Made by a program: the position numbers and the translations under genes. Source: Ridgeia piscesae (lineage: Eukaryota; Annelida; Polychaeta; Sabellida; Siboglinidae). Taken from it: a stretch of 64,000 nt of DNA. Below are positions 23,451-33,945 of this stretch, in pieces. The notes beneath the pieces were generated by a model, which saw only the letters and a program-made list of their open reading frames with translations, ran no database searches and was not told the origin of the DNA. The number at the start of each line of letters is the position of its first letter. The first letter of the stretch is position 1. The DNA lies in contig JAODUO010001760.1 of the NCBI GenBank assembly GCA_025642075.2, positions 1 through 64,000 of the forward strand, in the 5' to 3' direction.

Positions 23451-23815
23451 ATTGTCTATATCCCACCATCAATTATTCTGGATTTTGCACCTTGTGAAGC
23501 GACAGTGCCAGGGTAAGTCTATGTTAAATAAATTATATATTTTTATAATTAAAATATATTTTTTATAAGTAACATACTTACCTGTCTCCGTCGCTTCACC
23601 ATATCACCCTCCCTCATTCCCCGCTATAGGGAGATTACCTATCACAGTACGAGCCTTTTTGCGTGCGAAGAGAAGAGACTCAGTGGTTGGATAGGGTGGT
23701 GGGAGCTGTAGGGATAGGTCATTTTTTTCATTTTATTAATTATGGCGAGCAACTTGGGCGCGGCCAAGTCTATTGCACCTTGTGAAGCGACGGAGCCAGG
23801 TAAGTATGTTACTAA

Positions 23816-24868
23816 AAATTGAGATTTTGTAAGAATGTTGATTGTTTTATGCACTAGAGATGACAGTGCTCAGTCATGCAATTTCCTAATGTTGGTAAAC
23901 GTGGTATTGAAGTTGCATTGTATTGCATATGACCAATTATTTGTAATCAGACATAATTTGTAAAGAAATACTGCGTCTTACAGACATTTCACTCCACTAT
24001 GACATTTCAGACACAAAATGACCACAATAGCATTTATCGCTACATTGTTTGTGTCATGTTGTATTTTATATATAGTGGCTCGTTATCAAGTGTTGTTTTG
24101 TCTTTAATAAAAACTGGTGATAATTACATTTAAGTGCTTTAATTTCTATTATCCAATAAACTCAAACGTTGGCACCTCAACAAAATTAAACGAATAGGAA
24201 TATATATGGCAATGTATATTGTTAACTGGCAAATGTCATATTGACACATCACGTCAAGTGTGCATGGTGGATCATCTGACTTATTTGCTAAACTATTGGA
24301 TTAAAATATGTTTGATTTAGGTTAGAGATTTGCACGGCATAGTGCTTGAGGGTAGAGAATTCCACTCTTATTTTGGTGGGGAAGAAACTGGTTCCAAATG
24401 TTTGCTGAGTGTTTACCTGAAGATATAGTGTTGTATTGGATAGAGTTATGTTGTGGGATATCTACAAGTTCATGTTCCATCTAGTATATTATGTCCCTAT
24501 TATGCTAGTCTGTTAATGGGGTGTATCAATGTTTGTTCTTGTTTTGAGTGTGTCCCAATATATCAAGAAAATACCTACCAAAATTGCAAATTGTTGTTAC
24601 AGTACATAAGCTATGTCTCATCATAGCTCATTATTTATCCTTTATTGTAAGCCTGTAAAATATCATATTATCAATGTTGCATGAGTATCTGAACTGAACA
24701 GATTTTCACCAGCACACATAATTTGTAATTTTTTCTCTCACTGACAAATAACAAGATTGAAAACAACATTCGCAATTTACTGAAAAATATAGCGGTCATG
24801 CTGGCATTTTCCGAGTGGTCAACCTGAAAAAAGGAACTGCGTAGCTACGAAAAGTTTAAGTCTGATTT
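23816..24868. other. No gene recognised
   Basis: AT-rich DNA, no frame above 60 codons, no shared repeat seen. Confidence 0.5.
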
Positions 24869-25415
24869 ATTTCGTGAATTTCCTGTATGTTTGAAAAAGT
24901 GTCATCACCAGAACACATTACAGATGGAACGATGCATGTGAAAAACATGTTTACAGGTTAAAGCCTGCGTCACTCAGGTCAGGACAACCATCGATATATT
25001 TAGATTATTAGTTATTGAGCAGTCCAATGATGTTTTAAAACTGGTGGTAATTGCCTACGAGATATATCCCCACTGGCATATCTATCCAAAACAAGAAGTA
25101 CCTTACATTACCCTACTATTATTTCAAACTTGTTTCTTTCTTGTCTTGCCATATTTCAAATGATTGAAAATAAACATTGCTATGGACAACAAAAATACAT
25201 AATAACTTCGGATTTTCAACTCTGCTCCTGCCTCTCTTGAACTTGATGTATTATTTGCATATTGGGCAAGACCGTCGAGACACTTTATGGTGGGGAGACT
25301 AGCAGGAAACATGTCTGTAACGTAGTGACGAGATATATCCCCACTGACATAACTATCCCAAACAATACATATTAATGAGGTGTTTGTTTACAATAAGCCA
25401 AGGTTGCCTTATTGA

Positions 25416-25892
25416 ATGAAGACATTTATATTATATACCAACACACAAGTACATTACCCTACTATTATTTCAAACTTGTTTGTTTCTTGTCTTGCCATAT
25501 ATCAGATGATTGAAAATAAACATGGCCATGGACAAAATTGTGAATTCAAGTATCACAATACGTTTGCATGTTCTAAACAATACACTAATATGCGGAATCT
25601 CCCGTTAATTTTGGAGGAACCCGAGGTAACTGGTGAGACAAACAAACTACCAGAAGCAATCCACAATCCTGACACACGCAGCACAAGCTCTCCTAAACCA
25701 GGATCCATGTTTACCCGGACTACATTGATTGCACTACACGTGGGTGTGATACGGTTCGGTTAAAAAGGAAAAGACTGACGGATAAGTTCACAATTTGTAA
25801 TCACGAAAAAGTATGTAAACTTTCTGGATGCAATGCCTGAGATGACCTATTTGCTAGATGCACAGACTTGAGTACGTCTGAAAGTGTATTTG

Positions 25893-25969
<77 letters not shown>

Positions 25970-26288
25970 TAGTACTTGTTTCATTCAATATGTTCACTAG
26001 CCAAAACAGTCAGAAACAAAATATGGTCCTCCTCAAACTAAATCTAAACACGATTTGTTCGTTGAAGCTTTGTCTTATTTAGGTCCACTGATCAAATATG
26101 CCTATGGGTTGACAGTTACCGAAATTAAGGATTTCTTGTCCACTTTACCAGAGAATTACGATCCTGTGTTATATAACAGATATTCTAAGATACGAGTATT
26201 GGACAACTATGGTGATATGATTCAGTTGTGTCCTAGTTATCGAGTCAATGTGCCCGTGCAATGTGCTTTTCATCAGATATTAGCTTAG
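25416..26288 (+). pseudogene. Left-arm copy of a transposon-type Zn-finger protein gene, broken
   Basis: Pieces in order are an N-terminal frame (25416-25763), then after a frame change YPDYIDCTTRGCD (about 25705), KFTICNHEKVC (about 25790), an in-frame TGA, and DDLFARCTDLSTSESVFADI up to a (TA)n array (25895-25967). A final 77-codon frame (26055-26288) then contains ALSYLGPLIKYAYGLTVTEI and CPSYRVNVP before a stop. The paired Cys/His spacing followed by a SVFA(A)DIYCH-type motif resembles the N-terminal zinc-binding domain of large uncharacterised transposon proteins of invertebrates (from memory, unverified). The microsatellite, stop and frameshift show it is dead. Confidence 0.5.
25895..25967. 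repeat. (TA)n microsatellite in left palindrome arm
   Basis: About 36 TA units interrupting the coding remnant just after SVFADI. Confidence 0.96.
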
Positions 26289-26329
26289 AAAATACTGCAG
26301 CAAAGATGAGAGAAATGGATGTTGTTAAG

Positions 26330-26662
26330 TCATATTCGGAGATTATCAGACGTTGACAGGCGTCTTTTTGCACCCTTGAACATTTGGTAGTGCAGGTAGA
26401 GGGAACTGAGTGGACTTTGCGGGTTAATAACGGTCCACTCTATGTCTGCAGTACTCGCTTCGGGGCCAACGTCGTCACCATGCATCACGTCATCGTCATC
26501 ACCCACAAGCATCTTACAAATCATTTCAATTTTTAGCAGGATCTTTTTATGCCAAAGTGCGAGGCAAAGAAAGTCATCAACTGATCTGCCATTTTCCAGT
26601 GATTCTTTCAAATCATAATCATCACTAAATTGTTCACCTATCTTGACATCAACTTTCTTCAA
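26330..26662 (-). pseudogene. Right-arm copy, C-terminal remaining part (110-codon frame)
   Basis: The minus frame begins MKKVDVKIGEQFSDDYDLKE, then an acidic run GDDDDVMHGDD and IEWTVINPQSPLSSLYLHYQ, and ends at a stop beside the palindrome centre. It is the longest clean frame of the gene and has balanced composition. Upstream on the minus strand (26840-26665) the frame is disturbed but still carries GLTVTEIKDF, the same landmark as the left arm. The left arm does not reach this part: the palindrome axis cuts the two copies at different lengths. Confidence 0.5.
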
Positions 26663-26851
26663 AAGCCTCTCTAATAATCTCTCTTATCTACGACTCGATA
26701 ACTACAGACAAAACTCAGTTTTATCACTGCAGTTGTTCAATAACATTGTCTTTATATCTTTGTTGTTTAACTCAATATCACAATACTCTGCTAAACTGAA
26801 CATGAAATCCTTAATTTCAGTAACTGTCAACCCATAGCCATCTTTATTCAA

Positions 26852-26926
<75 letters not shown>
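26852..26926. repeat. (TG)n(TA)n microsatellite in right palindrome arm
   Basis: Seven TG units then about 29 TA units. It lies at a different codon position from the left-arm array, so the two arose independently. Confidence 0.96.
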
Positions 26927-26933
<7 letters not shown>

Positions 26934-27130
26934 TATGAGAACATAGCTTCCAAGAAGGTTTAGTTTAGTTTCCGGAGAACCATATTTTGTTTCTGACTGC
27001 TTTGACAAATGAATATATTTGAATGAAACTAGTACTATGACAATATATGTCAGCAGCAAATACACTTTCAGGCGTATTCAAGTATGTGCATCTAACAAAT
27101 GCGTCATCTGATTTTAAATTCCATTGCATC
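26927..27130 (-). pseudogene. Right-arm copy, middle part, up to the hAT insertion
   Basis: The minus frame, read from the hAT target duplication at 27130, gives LKSDDAFVRCTYLNTPESVF, then AADIYCHSTSFIQIYSFVKA. It corresponds to DDLFARCTDLSTSESVFADI of the left arm. A one-base frame change lies near the insertion point. Confidence 0.55.
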
Positions 27131-27661
27131 CAGAGATGGAGTGAGTACAATACAAATGAACTCGAGTACGAGTACGATTACTTTGAACATGCATGAGTAC
27201 GAGTACGAGTGCAAGTACTCAGAAAACAAATGTACTCGAGTACGAGTACGATTACTTTACAGTGTACTCGAGTATGAGTACGATTACTTTAGAATGTAGT
27301 CATGATTACTTTCATGATTACTTTAATGAATATCCTGTTTCTGACATAAAGGCGACTTTCATGGAATCCATAGGTGTCATTCTTGTTCTATTGTTGTGTC
27401 ACTAATGTTCTGATTACTGCTATCCACTATCCAGGTGTTATTATTATTACTAATTAGACGACTTTCTCAGGTATTGGATGAATCATTTAATGCTGGATTA
27501 ATAATTTAATTTATGGTTTCCGAATCAAATACAAATAGGAGGCATTTAAGAATTTCAAATACACATGATCAAATACGTTACAATAACAACACTTCAAAAC
27601 CAGGGGGGCATATTCAAAAGAGTATCCAATTCAAATATGTAGTATATCAGATGGTCCAGAC

Positions 27662-27845
27662 GGATCCATGACATTTTGGTAAAAGACACTTTGGTAATGG
27701 ACATTTCGGTAACAGACATTTCGGTAACTAGACATTTCGGTAACTAGACATTTCGGTAACTAGACATTTCGGTAACAGGACATTTCGGTAACTAGACATT
27801 TCGATAACAATTAAGACATTTTGGTAACAAGACATTTTGGTAAAA
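27662..27845 (+). repeat. Subterminal tandem array, CATTTCGGTAACTAGA units (left)
   Basis: About ten 15-17-bp units ACATTTCGGTAACTAG with drift. The inverted counterpart is at 28505-28688. Such arrays usually hold transposase binding sites. Confidence 0.85.
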
Positions 27846-28115
27846 CTACTGAAAATAGTCCAGTCTGCCATATTAGTAGGTAACTAGTTGAGATGTCAGT
27901 CAGTTAAACCATTTGTAAATTAGGATGGTCCTGACATGGAACTTAGCTTTCTACCAGTAGTCAGGCAAGGTGTAAAGTAGTATTTGCCTCTGACGGGAAC
28001 ATGGCTTCCACATATCAGTGGTGGTGGCTAAAGTGTTCAACCAATAAAGCAAATCACTGGCTAGCAGAACACAATTAAATCCAGACACACATAAGGTGAA
28101 GCTATACATGTGAAC

Positions 28116-28461
28116 ATGGAGCTATCAACAACAACCAGGGGAAAATCAAAGCTATTGTGGAATGGCTATACCAAGCATACAGAGAAAAATTACATGATAA
28201 GGTGGCATTGTACATGTCGTGCAAGCAAGCACTGCCCTGCTAGTGGTGCATACACCGACTTGCTACAAGTATATCCAGTGTTAAAAACTGACCACAACCA
28301 CTGTCCTGAACCTATGAAGCTAGAGGTTGACAGATGCCGTACGCAAATGCGTATACGTGCTGCTGCAAGTAACGACCCGCCAGCTCGTATTTACGCTGAC
28401 AACATCACAGCATTGACAGGTGCAGCTAAGGCGATTCTACCGGGTGTTGATACCGCATACG
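28116..28461 (+). CDS. MULE first exon with FLYWCH-like zinc finger
   Basis: From the ATG at 28116 the frame shows GKSKLLWNGYTKHTEKNYMI, then RWHCTCRASKHC and, near residue 65, DHNHCPEP. The W-x-C...C...HNH arrangement is that of FLYWCH zinc fingers (Pfam PF04500), the DNA-binding N-terminus of many animal Mutator-like transposases. The frame continues through an Arg/Ala-rich helix-like part and stops at a donor-like T|GTAAGT at 28462. The catalytic DDE exons that should follow are absent: the right subterminal array begins only about 45 bases later. It could bind element ends but not catalyse. Start at 28116 is the first ATG in frame. Confidence 0.65.
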
Positions 28462-28504
28462 TGTAAGTTTTATTTAAAAGAAATATGCCTTTTTAGAATA
28501 TTTA

Positions 28505-28688
28505 TTGGTTTTACCAAAATGCCATGCTACCAAAATGTATGTTACCAAAATGTCCTATTACCGAAACTTCCTATTACCGAAATGTCCAGTTACCGAAATG
28601 TCCTGTTACCGAAATGTGCTGTTACCGAAATGACAGTTACCAAAACGTCCATTACCAAAGTGTCCTTTACCGAAATGTCTGGATACCG
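28505..28688 (-). repeat. Subterminal tandem array (right)
   Basis: About eleven units of the inverse motif GTTACCGAAATGTCC with drift, mirroring 27662-27845. Confidence 0.85.
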
Positions 28689-28690
28689 GG

Positions 28691-29522
28691 TCCAGACATG
28701 GGGGCAAAAAATCATTTGTATTTGAAAGTATTTAAATACTTTTTAAGTATTTGATGTTTAGGAATTAAAAGTATTTGTATTTAAATACTTTCCTAAAGTA
28801 TTTGACTTTTTCAAATATTGTTTTCAAATACATTGTGTGTATCAACTTTTCTTTTTCACTCTCACATGTAATGCCTGCCAAACTGATTACCTTAATGCAC
28901 TACAATTTCACAGTACTAATTAGTGATGGCCAAAACCCATGGCCCAGCAGTGACCACAACTTGTGTTTGCTCAGAGCCAGAGGATGCATTAGCATCTAAC
29001 AGTGACCATAGGTCCATATCCCCTTTTGTTCTTTAGTCAGGCTTCAATTTTGCACCAGGTTATTCTGGTTTCCTGGCTGACTTTGAAGTTGAGCCTTCCT
29101 CACAACATTGTGCAATGATTAGCAGTGTCTCTTCTGAGGGCAACCTAGGCATTATATTATTATGGACCTCCTGGCTTAACATACAAACAATATATGTTGG
29201 TCTTTACCTCTTTCAGTCAGTTGTTACTGTGATGCAGTTAGCAATGACAATACTCCCTAGCAATGGTCTGCCTGTCATCATATGAGCAAAACACTAATTA
29301 TGCCTATAAACTAGATGTATCAATATATGTGTTGCTTTTCTTTTACCTATATAGTAGTACAAAATGAAAAGTATTTGAAAAATATATGAAATAGTATTTG
29401 AAATACTTTTCAATGTATTCGTATTTAAATACATTTATATTTAAAAAAGTATTTTGTAATTATATTTGTAATCTCTCAAGAGTATTTGTATTTAAATACA
29501 TTTCAATGTATTTGACCCCATG
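28691..29522. mobile_element. Nested element with TGGGGTCAAATAC inverted termini, copy 2
   Basis: Direct counterpart of 9306-10134 at the same position within the hAT element, so the nesting predates the spread of the hAT family. Its left end abuts the MULE target duplication. Confidence 0.65.
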
Positions 29523-30158
29523 TCTGGATGGGACAAACACAGAATAATTGTGGATTTAGACAGGTTTACAGTTTGCACTTAATTGAACATAATAGACAGG
29601 GATTTAGCAGCTAACCGCCCAGACCCAGTCAGGATTCTGGATGTTGGAAATATGACCAGTCATTCACACCATACTGACAGAGCAAACAGTACAGGTGGGG
29701 CTGTGGCCTGGCTTCTAAAATTACAAAGCAAGATGTTAGGGGTTGCTTATCTCCTGCAGTGCATCCCAGGGACTGTCACAATATAACTTGTGCTTTGCAC
29801 TAAGCAGGAGGGTGAGGAGATGTGGCTTCTCTGGGAGGAGAAGATATTAATTAGGGATATCTGACTGAATATTTATATAACTGAAATGCTCAACAGTAAT
29901 AGAAAATGAATACCTCGATTATTATTACATTTATTAGATTACTTCTAATATTGCCATTTTTATCTGTCTAATATATTTGCTTGCAATTGTTCATATGAAA
30001 AAAAAATCGTGAGAAGTAATCGTGTACTCGAGTACGAGTACGATTACTTTCCTTCATACTCGAGTACGAGTACTCAAAAATTACTCGTGTACGAGTACGA
30101 GTGTACTCGAGTACGAGTACGAGTACATGAGTACGATTACTCCATCTCTGATTGCATC

Positions 30159-30353
30159 TAGAAACTTCACTGCGCTTTCGTAATTACATATTCTGAACTT
30201 TCCCTCACTCTTCGTTTGTACTCGAATCCTGTCACTCCCACATATGGTACAATCAATGTAGTCCGGATAAACACGGATCCTGGAAGAGGAGAGCTTGTGA
30301 TACGTGTGGAAACATTGTTGGTTGCTTCTGATAGTTACCCTTGGTTCCTCCAA
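30159..30353 (-). pseudogene. Right-arm copy, N-terminal zinc-finger part
   Basis: The minus frame starts MEEPRVTIRSNQQCFHTYHK and continues SSRIRVYPDYIDCTICGSD, then SEGKFRICNYESAVKFLDA, where it meets the hAT target duplication. The C-x2-C ... C-x-Y pattern parallels the left arm's C-x4-C ... C-x-H. This is the 5' part of the gene split by the 3-kb insertion. Confidence 0.5.
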
Positions 30354-30830
30354 AATGGGCCGGAAATTGCGTTTACCAGTTTATCGTTTACAACATGCAT
30401 GCGTATTTTGATACTTGAATGCAATCAAGTCCGATAATCCTGATTATTTTGTCAACAATATCATGTTTGAGCTCAGCTACGTCACCACATGTTTCCTGCT
30501 AGTCTTCCCGCCATAAAGTGGCTCGACGGTCTTGCCCAACATGCAAATAACACATCAAGTTCAGGAGAGGCAGGAGCAGAGTTATGTCAGTGAGGATATA
30601 TCTCGTAGGCAATTACCACCTGTTTTAAAACATCATTGGACTGCTCAAAAACTGATATTCTAAATAGATCGATGATAGTCCTGGCCTGAGTGACGCAGGC
30701 TTTAACCTGTAGACATGTTTTTCACATGCATCTTTCCATCTGTAGTGTGTTCTGGTGATGACACTTTTCAAACTTACAGAAAATTCATGAATGAAATCAG
30801 ACTTATATTGGCATTTGGTTAAATGCAGAT

Positions 30831-31194
30831 GACACATCGAGTAATGGTCTTGTCATATGATCTCATAATAACTGAGCGATAATAGGGAACATATCATATA
30901 AGGCTTTGAACTCGTCTCAGGCGTATAACTGATGTCAACAGTGGGTCAAACAGGTCTCCACTGTACATCAGCTACATCCTTCGACGATATGAAACAAATA
31001 AAATATGCTGAAAGATGGATCTAAATACAGTATTTCTTAAATACGGAAATAATAGGCTTCGACAGACGCCATCTTAAAAAATGGCGCGAATTGTTATGCA
31101 GTTGAAGGTGACAAATAATACGGTTGGTATCGCTATCCACCAAGCTATCCAACAACGTCAAGAACATTGCTCTCGGTGACGTAGTGTTTGAGAT
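30831..31194. other. No gene recognised
   Basis: Unique-looking DNA between the palindrome and the next dispersed repeat. Confidence 0.45.
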
Positions 31195-31853
31195 ATTGTA
31201 ATGTTTATATTGACGACCGCCATCTTTATAAATGGCTGAAATAAATGCCAGAGGAGCAAAGAAATTATATATTTGAAATCAGAATACCCTAAAACATTTA
31301 CTCGCATACCACAATTATTGCTCTGCATGCCGTATTTATTAAGATAAAGCAAAAGCACAAATTCAAAAACGTAGTTTGTGCGTGGACCATGTTATACCCA
31401 CTTCACCATGCTCAGACTAATTTTTCCATCAATGACACATACTGGATGATGAATAAAGTCAGGTCTGACACTGTTGTAACATGTATTGGTAGTAGGGTGC
31501 AAGAAAATGTGCTTCAGTTTGGTCAAAATCACAAAATATCGCCATATTTTGGGTATATTTGTGGACCCTTAACCCCCTTATCGGCATAAACTGCCTAAAA
31601 TATATTGCTACATTTCCATTTTAATGGATGAAATACATTGATATAATTACCAATTCAAAAAATAAAGGCTGATTTCATAAAGTAAGCAAGTAACTGAAAA
31701 TGTCATATTTTCAGAGGTTGCCGCACACAAGGGGTTAATTCAGCAGGTTGTACAAGTTTGCTGCAACTATAACATCATTTTTCAGATACTAGAGACCAAG
31801 ATGGTCAAAATGAGACTGGTCCCAGCTTGTTATACCTCCGGTAGGGGTCCATC
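31195..31853. repeat. Dispersed repeat inverted to 16930-17560
   Basis: See 16930-17560: same landmarks in opposite order, including GTGCAAGAAAATGTGCTTCAG and CCCTTATCGGCATAAACTGCC. Confidence 0.75.
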
Positions 31854-31857
31854 TAGC

Positions 31858-32012
31858 GGTCACCAAAATTCGCCATATCTTTGGCAATAAACGGTATAGA
31901 AACTTGAACTCAGAGTCATTTTTTTAATTTTCAAGCATGAAGAATTCAATGCAACTATTAGTTTGATGAAAAAGGAAACACTAAAGCTATACCAGCTACG
32001 TAAATGTTAAAA
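31858..32012 (+). repeat. 'GCAATAAACGGTAT' family, copy 2
   Basis: Direct match to 16561-16735. Confidence 0.75.
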
Positions 32013-32370
32013 TAGCCAAACAACGTAAATTCCAAAAGTATGTTTGATCGCACATTTTCTGTTTCAATATATTATACTAAATTTAGTTCATGTTAATTTA
32101 TTGATGGGGATACAACTGTTGTTCACATTGCACGATACAGTTATTGGTAAACATTATACTACCTGAATATAGCCCTCAGTAGCGGCACGTAATACATTTC
32201 ACCTGAAAATTTCATGTCAATATGTGAATGTACAAATATAGTGTACACAGTTATGTAGCAGTTACATGTTTTGTAACTTTATATATTTTAAATAATTGTG
32301 TTTTCACCCTAAAGGACTAAATAACATGTTTTTAGTTTTTTTGTCCAAACATTTCTTGGGACAATTCATG

Positions 32371-32535
32371 ACGGCCGCCACCGGTCACCAAGCGTCTTAT
32401 AATCGCTATATCTTTAGCAATAAACGGCATAGAAACACATAAATTCGAAGATGTTTTATATGTTTTGAAGTATGCGGAATCCAATGCAACTATTATCTTT
32501 ATGGGGAAAAATAAAGCTATACCAGCCATACAAGC
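32371..32535 (+). repeat. 'GCAATAAACGGTAT' family, copy 3
   Basis: Direct match with CGGTCACCAAGCGTCTTATAA and AAGCTATACCAGCCATA landmarks; the most diverged in the middle. Confidence 0.7.
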
Positions 32536-32815
32536 TGTAATATGTTTCACCTTACTATTTCATTTCATTATGTGAATGTACGAAATTGTGTTTTGTTAAC
32601 TAGCATCTTGTTGATATACTTGAACATCGATGATTCTAGATGCCTTGCATTATAAATATTACTCGGTAATTTAAATAAAATAGAAAATAAACCTGGACAT
32701 TTATAATTTAAAGTGTATGTGGCTTTTTTCTTAAATGACAATTTATACCAACATGTATACACACATCGGTACGAAACATGTTTGGAAAGAAACGTCAGTC
32801 ATAATAATCGTTTGC
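32536..32815. other. No gene recognised
   Basis: Short overlapping frames only. Confidence 0.45.
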
Positions 32816-33945
32816 AAAATCACTCTGCACTTCACTCTGGACCTCATTGTCCAGAACGTTGGTGTATGTCTCTTAGGCTGCTTCACACTTGCACAGTTCT
32901 GTACATGTCATGTGCGTCTTGCATGATCATCTAACCCTGCATTTGCTCACAGCGCAGCTGCATTTCATCAGTTCCCCAATTGCCTTTGGTACTGGTGACA
33001 CGTCTGTCACGGTGGGAACGCATGTTCCATTATCATCCTCGTGCCATCTTAAGTCCTTCAGGGTCCAGCATAGTGGGTTCTGCAGCTGTGTCCTGTGCCC
33101 AAATGTTCGCTAGATAGTGAGCACGCAGTATGTGCTGAATGACGGTACCCACAGTTGGTTGCTCCCTGGCTAGGCTTCAGTTGTTTAAACATGTGCCATC
33201 TTACTTGCATCGCTGTCACAGCTATAGGGTTGTTCACAGCCACGTAGCACTTGGTCTGACGGATACGCTGCAATCTGATGGTTACCAAGGGCGCTGATTA
33301 TATCGTCGGGAGCTTTCTGGAAGACATTGAAGCATGTAGGTTTACTTTTCACTGGATGTGTCCAGAAATGTCTACACAATTAAGTGCATGAAGTCCTGGT
33401 AGAGCTGCTGCCTTGTCATGACCCTTGCATCGTAGATAGACTTGAGCTTGACAAGGCGTCGTTTAGCTCCCGTGTCCATGAAGATGATACTCTCTGGCCT
33501 GAGCTCTGAAACTCTGAGCAACGCCAACACACGTCTGTGACACTGGAATAAATGTGTATAGTGATACCTGGACCACCCAGTGCTACTGCTTACAGTATAA
33601 TCAATGTATCTACTTCTTTCTGTGTACTGCGAATTTGCACTGCAGATGAATGGGCTGCGGACACATGTTAGTGAGTGTGAGAAAGAAGGTAGGTATTTTG
33701 CAGAACTGAATAACCTTTTCTGCAAGGCACAAGGTGAGGCTCGCCTTTGTTTCCTTACTATTCAGAAATGACTTCAGATCTTCGGTGGGTGTGTTATCTT
33801 CGACCTTATAGTCCCATTTTGATGATCTCACAGCCGTACTTAGTTGTCCCGTACGATCTTTCAACGAACTTGTGCTGTAGTCATTAAAGAATGTGTATGC
33901 CTCATAGTAACCGAAAGACGTGTTGTCAATTGTGAGAACGAAGAA
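32816..33945 (-). pseudogene. Broken gene for a large transposon-type protein with Cys-rich C-terminus
   Basis: Read on the minus strand, fragments in several frames follow one another: FVLTIDNTSFGYYEAYTFFN and SLKDRTGQLSTAV (about 33940-33840), TPTEDLKSFLNSKETKASLT (about 33790), then ELRPESIIFMDTGAKRRLVK (about 33500), CFNVFQKAPDDIISALGNHQ (about 33330), RWHMFKQLKPSQGA (about 33200), VIQHILRAHYLANIWAQDT (about 33140). A Cys-rich end follows: KCSCAVSKCR, SCKTHMTCTELCKC (about 32970-32890). Order and spacing look like one protein of at least 350 residues from a family common in invertebrate mobile elements, ending in a CXC-like domain (recalled, not searched). At least four frame changes and two stops make it a pseudogene. 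The right-arm gene at 26-30 kb may be the N-terminal half of the same family. Confidence 0.6.

Larger units (their letters stand above)
21665..23815 (+). mobile_element. Decayed DIRS-type (tyrosine recombinase) retrotransposon
   Basis: Inverted terminal repeats of about 140 bp bracket the element: 21676-21822 (GCTTCACAAGGTGCAA, CAGCTCCCACCACCCTATCCAA) and, inverted, 23660-23803. A second copy of the inner motif GCACCTTGTGAAGCGAC is at 23487-23503. Inside, in order, are an Arg/Pro-rich region, an RNase H C-terminal segment and the end of a tyrosine recombinase. Inverted repeats plus a tyrosine recombinase, without LTRs or integrase, define DIRS elements. The reverse transcriptase itself is missing, so the copy is internally deleted and dead. 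Confidence 0.75.
27662..28688 (+). mobile_element. Mutator-like (MULE) element nested in hAT copy 2
   Basis: Terminal inverted repeats of about 55 bp start GGATCCATGACATTTTGG on the left and, read inward from the right, GGTATCCAGACATTTCGG. Both continue as tandem 'GGACATTTCGGTAACTA' units. A 9-bp target duplication GGTCCAGAC flanks it (27653-27661 and 28689-28697), the length typical of Mutator-like elements. The interior carries one FLYWCH-type exon only, so this copy is internally deleted. Confidence 0.88.
27131..30150 (+). mobile_element. Non-autonomous hAT-like element, copy 2, inserted in the right palindrome arm
   Basis: The element starts CAGAGATGGAGT and ends ACTCCATCTCTG, a perfect 12-bp terminal inverted repeat. 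A perfect 8-bp target duplication ATTGCATC flanks it (27123-27130 and 30151-30158). Removing the 1036-bp Mutator-like insertion leaves about 1984 bp, close to the 1960 bp of copy 1 at 8730-10689, to which it aligns in direct orientation. Subterminal GAGTACGAGTAC motifs are present at both ends. No transposase frame is visible; an autonomous hAT elsewhere must have moved it. Confidence 0.93.
24869..30830. repeat. Large tail-to-tail palindrome, centre near 26336
   Basis: The left arm (24869-26336) matches the reverse complement of the right arm (26337-30830) once the 3-kb hAT element in the right arm is removed. Shared landmarks from the outside in are CACCAGAACACATTACAGATG, GGTAATTGCCTACGAGATATAT, GGGCAAGACCGTCGAG, TTTACCCGGACTACATTGATTG (right: TTTATCCGG...), CTGAAAGTGTATTTGCTG, AACAAAATATGG and ATGGGTTGACAGTTAC. 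The left arm has an extra insertion near 25090-25230. Each arm has its own separate (TA)n array at a different place. Confidence 0.8.

Noticed and set aside
27662..27845. Regularly spaced CATTTCGGTAAC units resembling a CRISPR-type array
   Set aside because: Spacing is only 3-5 bases with no spacers, the array is mirrored at 28505-28688, and it lies inside terminal inverted repeats of a transposon in an animal genome.
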